A model generated the notes under the pieces. The model was not told the origin of the DNA. It did no database searches and saw nothing but the letters and a program-made list of their open reading frames with translations. This document shows positions 5,769 through 6,099 of a stretch of DNA of 6,099 bases, one piece after another. The position numbers were made by a program, and so were the translations under genes. How positions within the stretch are numbered: the stretch's first letter is position 1; each line of letters starts with the position of its first letter. Source of the stretch: Mageeibacillus sp. UBA3781 (lineage in GTDB: Bacteria > Bacillota > Clostridia > Saccharofermentanales > Saccharofermentanaceae); NCBI GenBank assembly GCA_002368805.1, contig DFFH01000107.1:1836-7934 (forward strand), read 5' to 3'.

Positions 5769-5843
5769 TGGTGGAAACTATGGGGTTCGAACCCATGACC
5801 CCTCCCCTGTGAAGGGAATGCTCTCCCGCTGAGCTAAGCTTCC
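5769..5843 (-). tRNA. tRNA-Val (anticodon CAC), CCA encoded
   Basis: The minus strand folds into a complete cloverleaf of 75 nt including CCA. The acceptor GGAAGCU pairs with AGUUUCC (one G-U pair). The D arm is GCUC/GAGC with a GCGGGA loop. The anticodon stem UUCCC/GGGAG (one terminal U-G pair) encloses UUCACAG, giving anticodon CAC with U33 and A37. The variable loop is GGGUC, and the T arm AUGGG/CCCAU holds the loop UUCGAAC. The discriminator is A73. CAC reads the Val codon GUG. Shifting the loop by one base to give UCA breaks the stem (A-A and two G-U pairs), so a suppressor or Sec tRNA is rejected. A terminator follows at 5717-5760 and a promoter precedes it. Confidence 0.95.
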
Positions 5844-5850
5844 GCCGACT

Positions 5851-5883
5851 ATAATAGCACATATTCGATGTTTGTGCTATGCT
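5851..5883. promoter_or_regulatory. Compact divergent promoter region with mirror-image extended -10 elements
   Basis: TGTGCTAT occurs as a perfect inverted repeat, reading outward on the minus strand at 5861-5854 and on the plus strand at 5873-5880, with an 11-base spacer. Each arm contains the TGn of an extended -10. Leftward this gives TGC-TATTAT (-10 at 5856-5851), about 8 bases before the tRNA. Rightward it gives TGC-TATGCT (-10 at 5878-5883), about 26 bases before the ATG at 5909. At 17-base spacing the -35 of each promoter would be the poor hexamer TAGCAC lying in the other's arm, so the two promoters overlap and would compete. The dyad could alternatively be an operator. Confidence 0.45.
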
Positions 5884-5908
5884 TTTTATAGGGAACGGGG
5901 GAATAGCA

Positions 5909-6099
5909 ATGGTGAGACAGGTTACTTCAGAAGAACGTAATATACTTCTTTCGCATCCGGAATTCGTAATGTTCGATGCGAATAAGGTGAAGCCGAAAAG
6001 GCCGCTTCTGGCGCTGTCGTTTCTGCCGCTCCTTTTCTGCCCCTTTGCATTTGCTATCATCGCTATCTCCGGGCTTGTACGTGTACACCCGCATATTGC
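5909..6099 (+). CDS. Start of an unrecognised protein with a hydrophobic segment, cut by the window edge
   Basis: From the ATG at 5909 the frame stays open for 63 codons to the end of the window. A G-rich stretch (5895-5902, GGGGGAA) could serve as a weak ribosome site, and an extended -10 lies at 5878-5883. The first 31 residues are hydrophilic and charged (VTSEERNILLSHPEFVMFDANKVKPK). A long hydrophobic stretch follows at about residues 32-56 (PLLALSFLPLLFCPFAFAII), consistent with a membrane helix after a cytoplasmic N-terminus. No family is recognised from this fragment. Codon use (ATC, CTT/CTG, GCG) resembles the neighbours, which supports a real gene. Confidence 0.55.
   Translation, partial: MVRQVTSEERNILLSHPEFVMFDANKVKPKRPLLALSFLPLLFCPFAFAIIAISGLVRVHPHI

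Noticed and set aside
5769..5843. Reading the tRNA as a UCA-anticodon (Sec or suppressor) species
   Set aside because: That register breaks the anticodon stem and shifts U33. The CAC register gives a full 5-bp stem and the correct variable loop.
5764..6060. Minus-strand open frame of 98 codons at the right end
   Set aside because: Its C-terminus is the translated tRNA-Val gene (the familiar GSNPIVSTR artefact), and it runs antisense to the better supported gene starting at 5909.
1..6099. CRISPR arrays, insertion sequences, attachment sites or prophage genes
   Set aside because: No spaced repeat series, transposase, integrase or terminal inverted repeats were seen. Codon use looks even across the genes.

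Overview
The window looks like chromosomal DNA of a low-to-mid GC Gram-positive anaerobe, most likely class Clostridia (Lachnospiraceae-like). This rests on the ECF transporter of the Trep_Strep/MptD type, purine-rich Shine-Dalgarno sites, sigma-A type promoters, a tRNA gene with encoded CCA and a Clostridia-type radical SAM protein. The genus cannot be fixed from the sequence alone.

Layout, left to right. Positions 1-48 hold the last 15 codons of an upstream gene whose tail resembles an exporter-fold ABC transporter (permease-ATPase fusion). An intergenic region of about 157 bp follows. It carries a good promoter (105-133) and, just downstream over the expected transcription start, two near-identical dyads plus an extra half-site (135-186). 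Positions 206-3107 form a compact three-gene operon for a complete energy-coupling factor (ECF) importer: a membrane substrate-binding S component, a T component overlapping it by one base, and one protein carrying both ATPase domains. A separate promoter (3149-3177) probably drives a GNAT acetyltransferase (3214-3648) and a ZIP-family metal transporter of GufA type (3674-4450).

On the minus strand, a radical SAM protein with a Cys-containing C-terminal domain (4451-5548) converges on the ZIP gene with directly adjoining stop codons. It has a perfect TTGACA-17-TATAAT promoter (5580-5608). Further right are a tRNA-Val(CAC) gene (minus, 5769-5843) with a strong intrinsic terminator (5717-5760), a compact divergent promoter region (5851-5883), and the start of an unrecognised membrane protein running off the right edge (5909-6099).

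Taken together, the left half is a regulated nutrient or cofactor uptake locus. The operator-like half-sites (GTTAGC/GCTAAC) loosely resemble DtxR/IdeR-type iron boxes, and a ZIP metal transporter lies nearby, so metal, heme or siderophore uptake is the most attractive hypothesis. The substrate is not shown by the sequence, and a MarR-type regulator is an equally open reading. Nothing here is clearly a new kind of system. The best leads are the helically phased operator array of the ECF operon, the uncharacterised radical SAM gene with its consensus promoter, and the symmetrical divergent promoter beside the tRNA.
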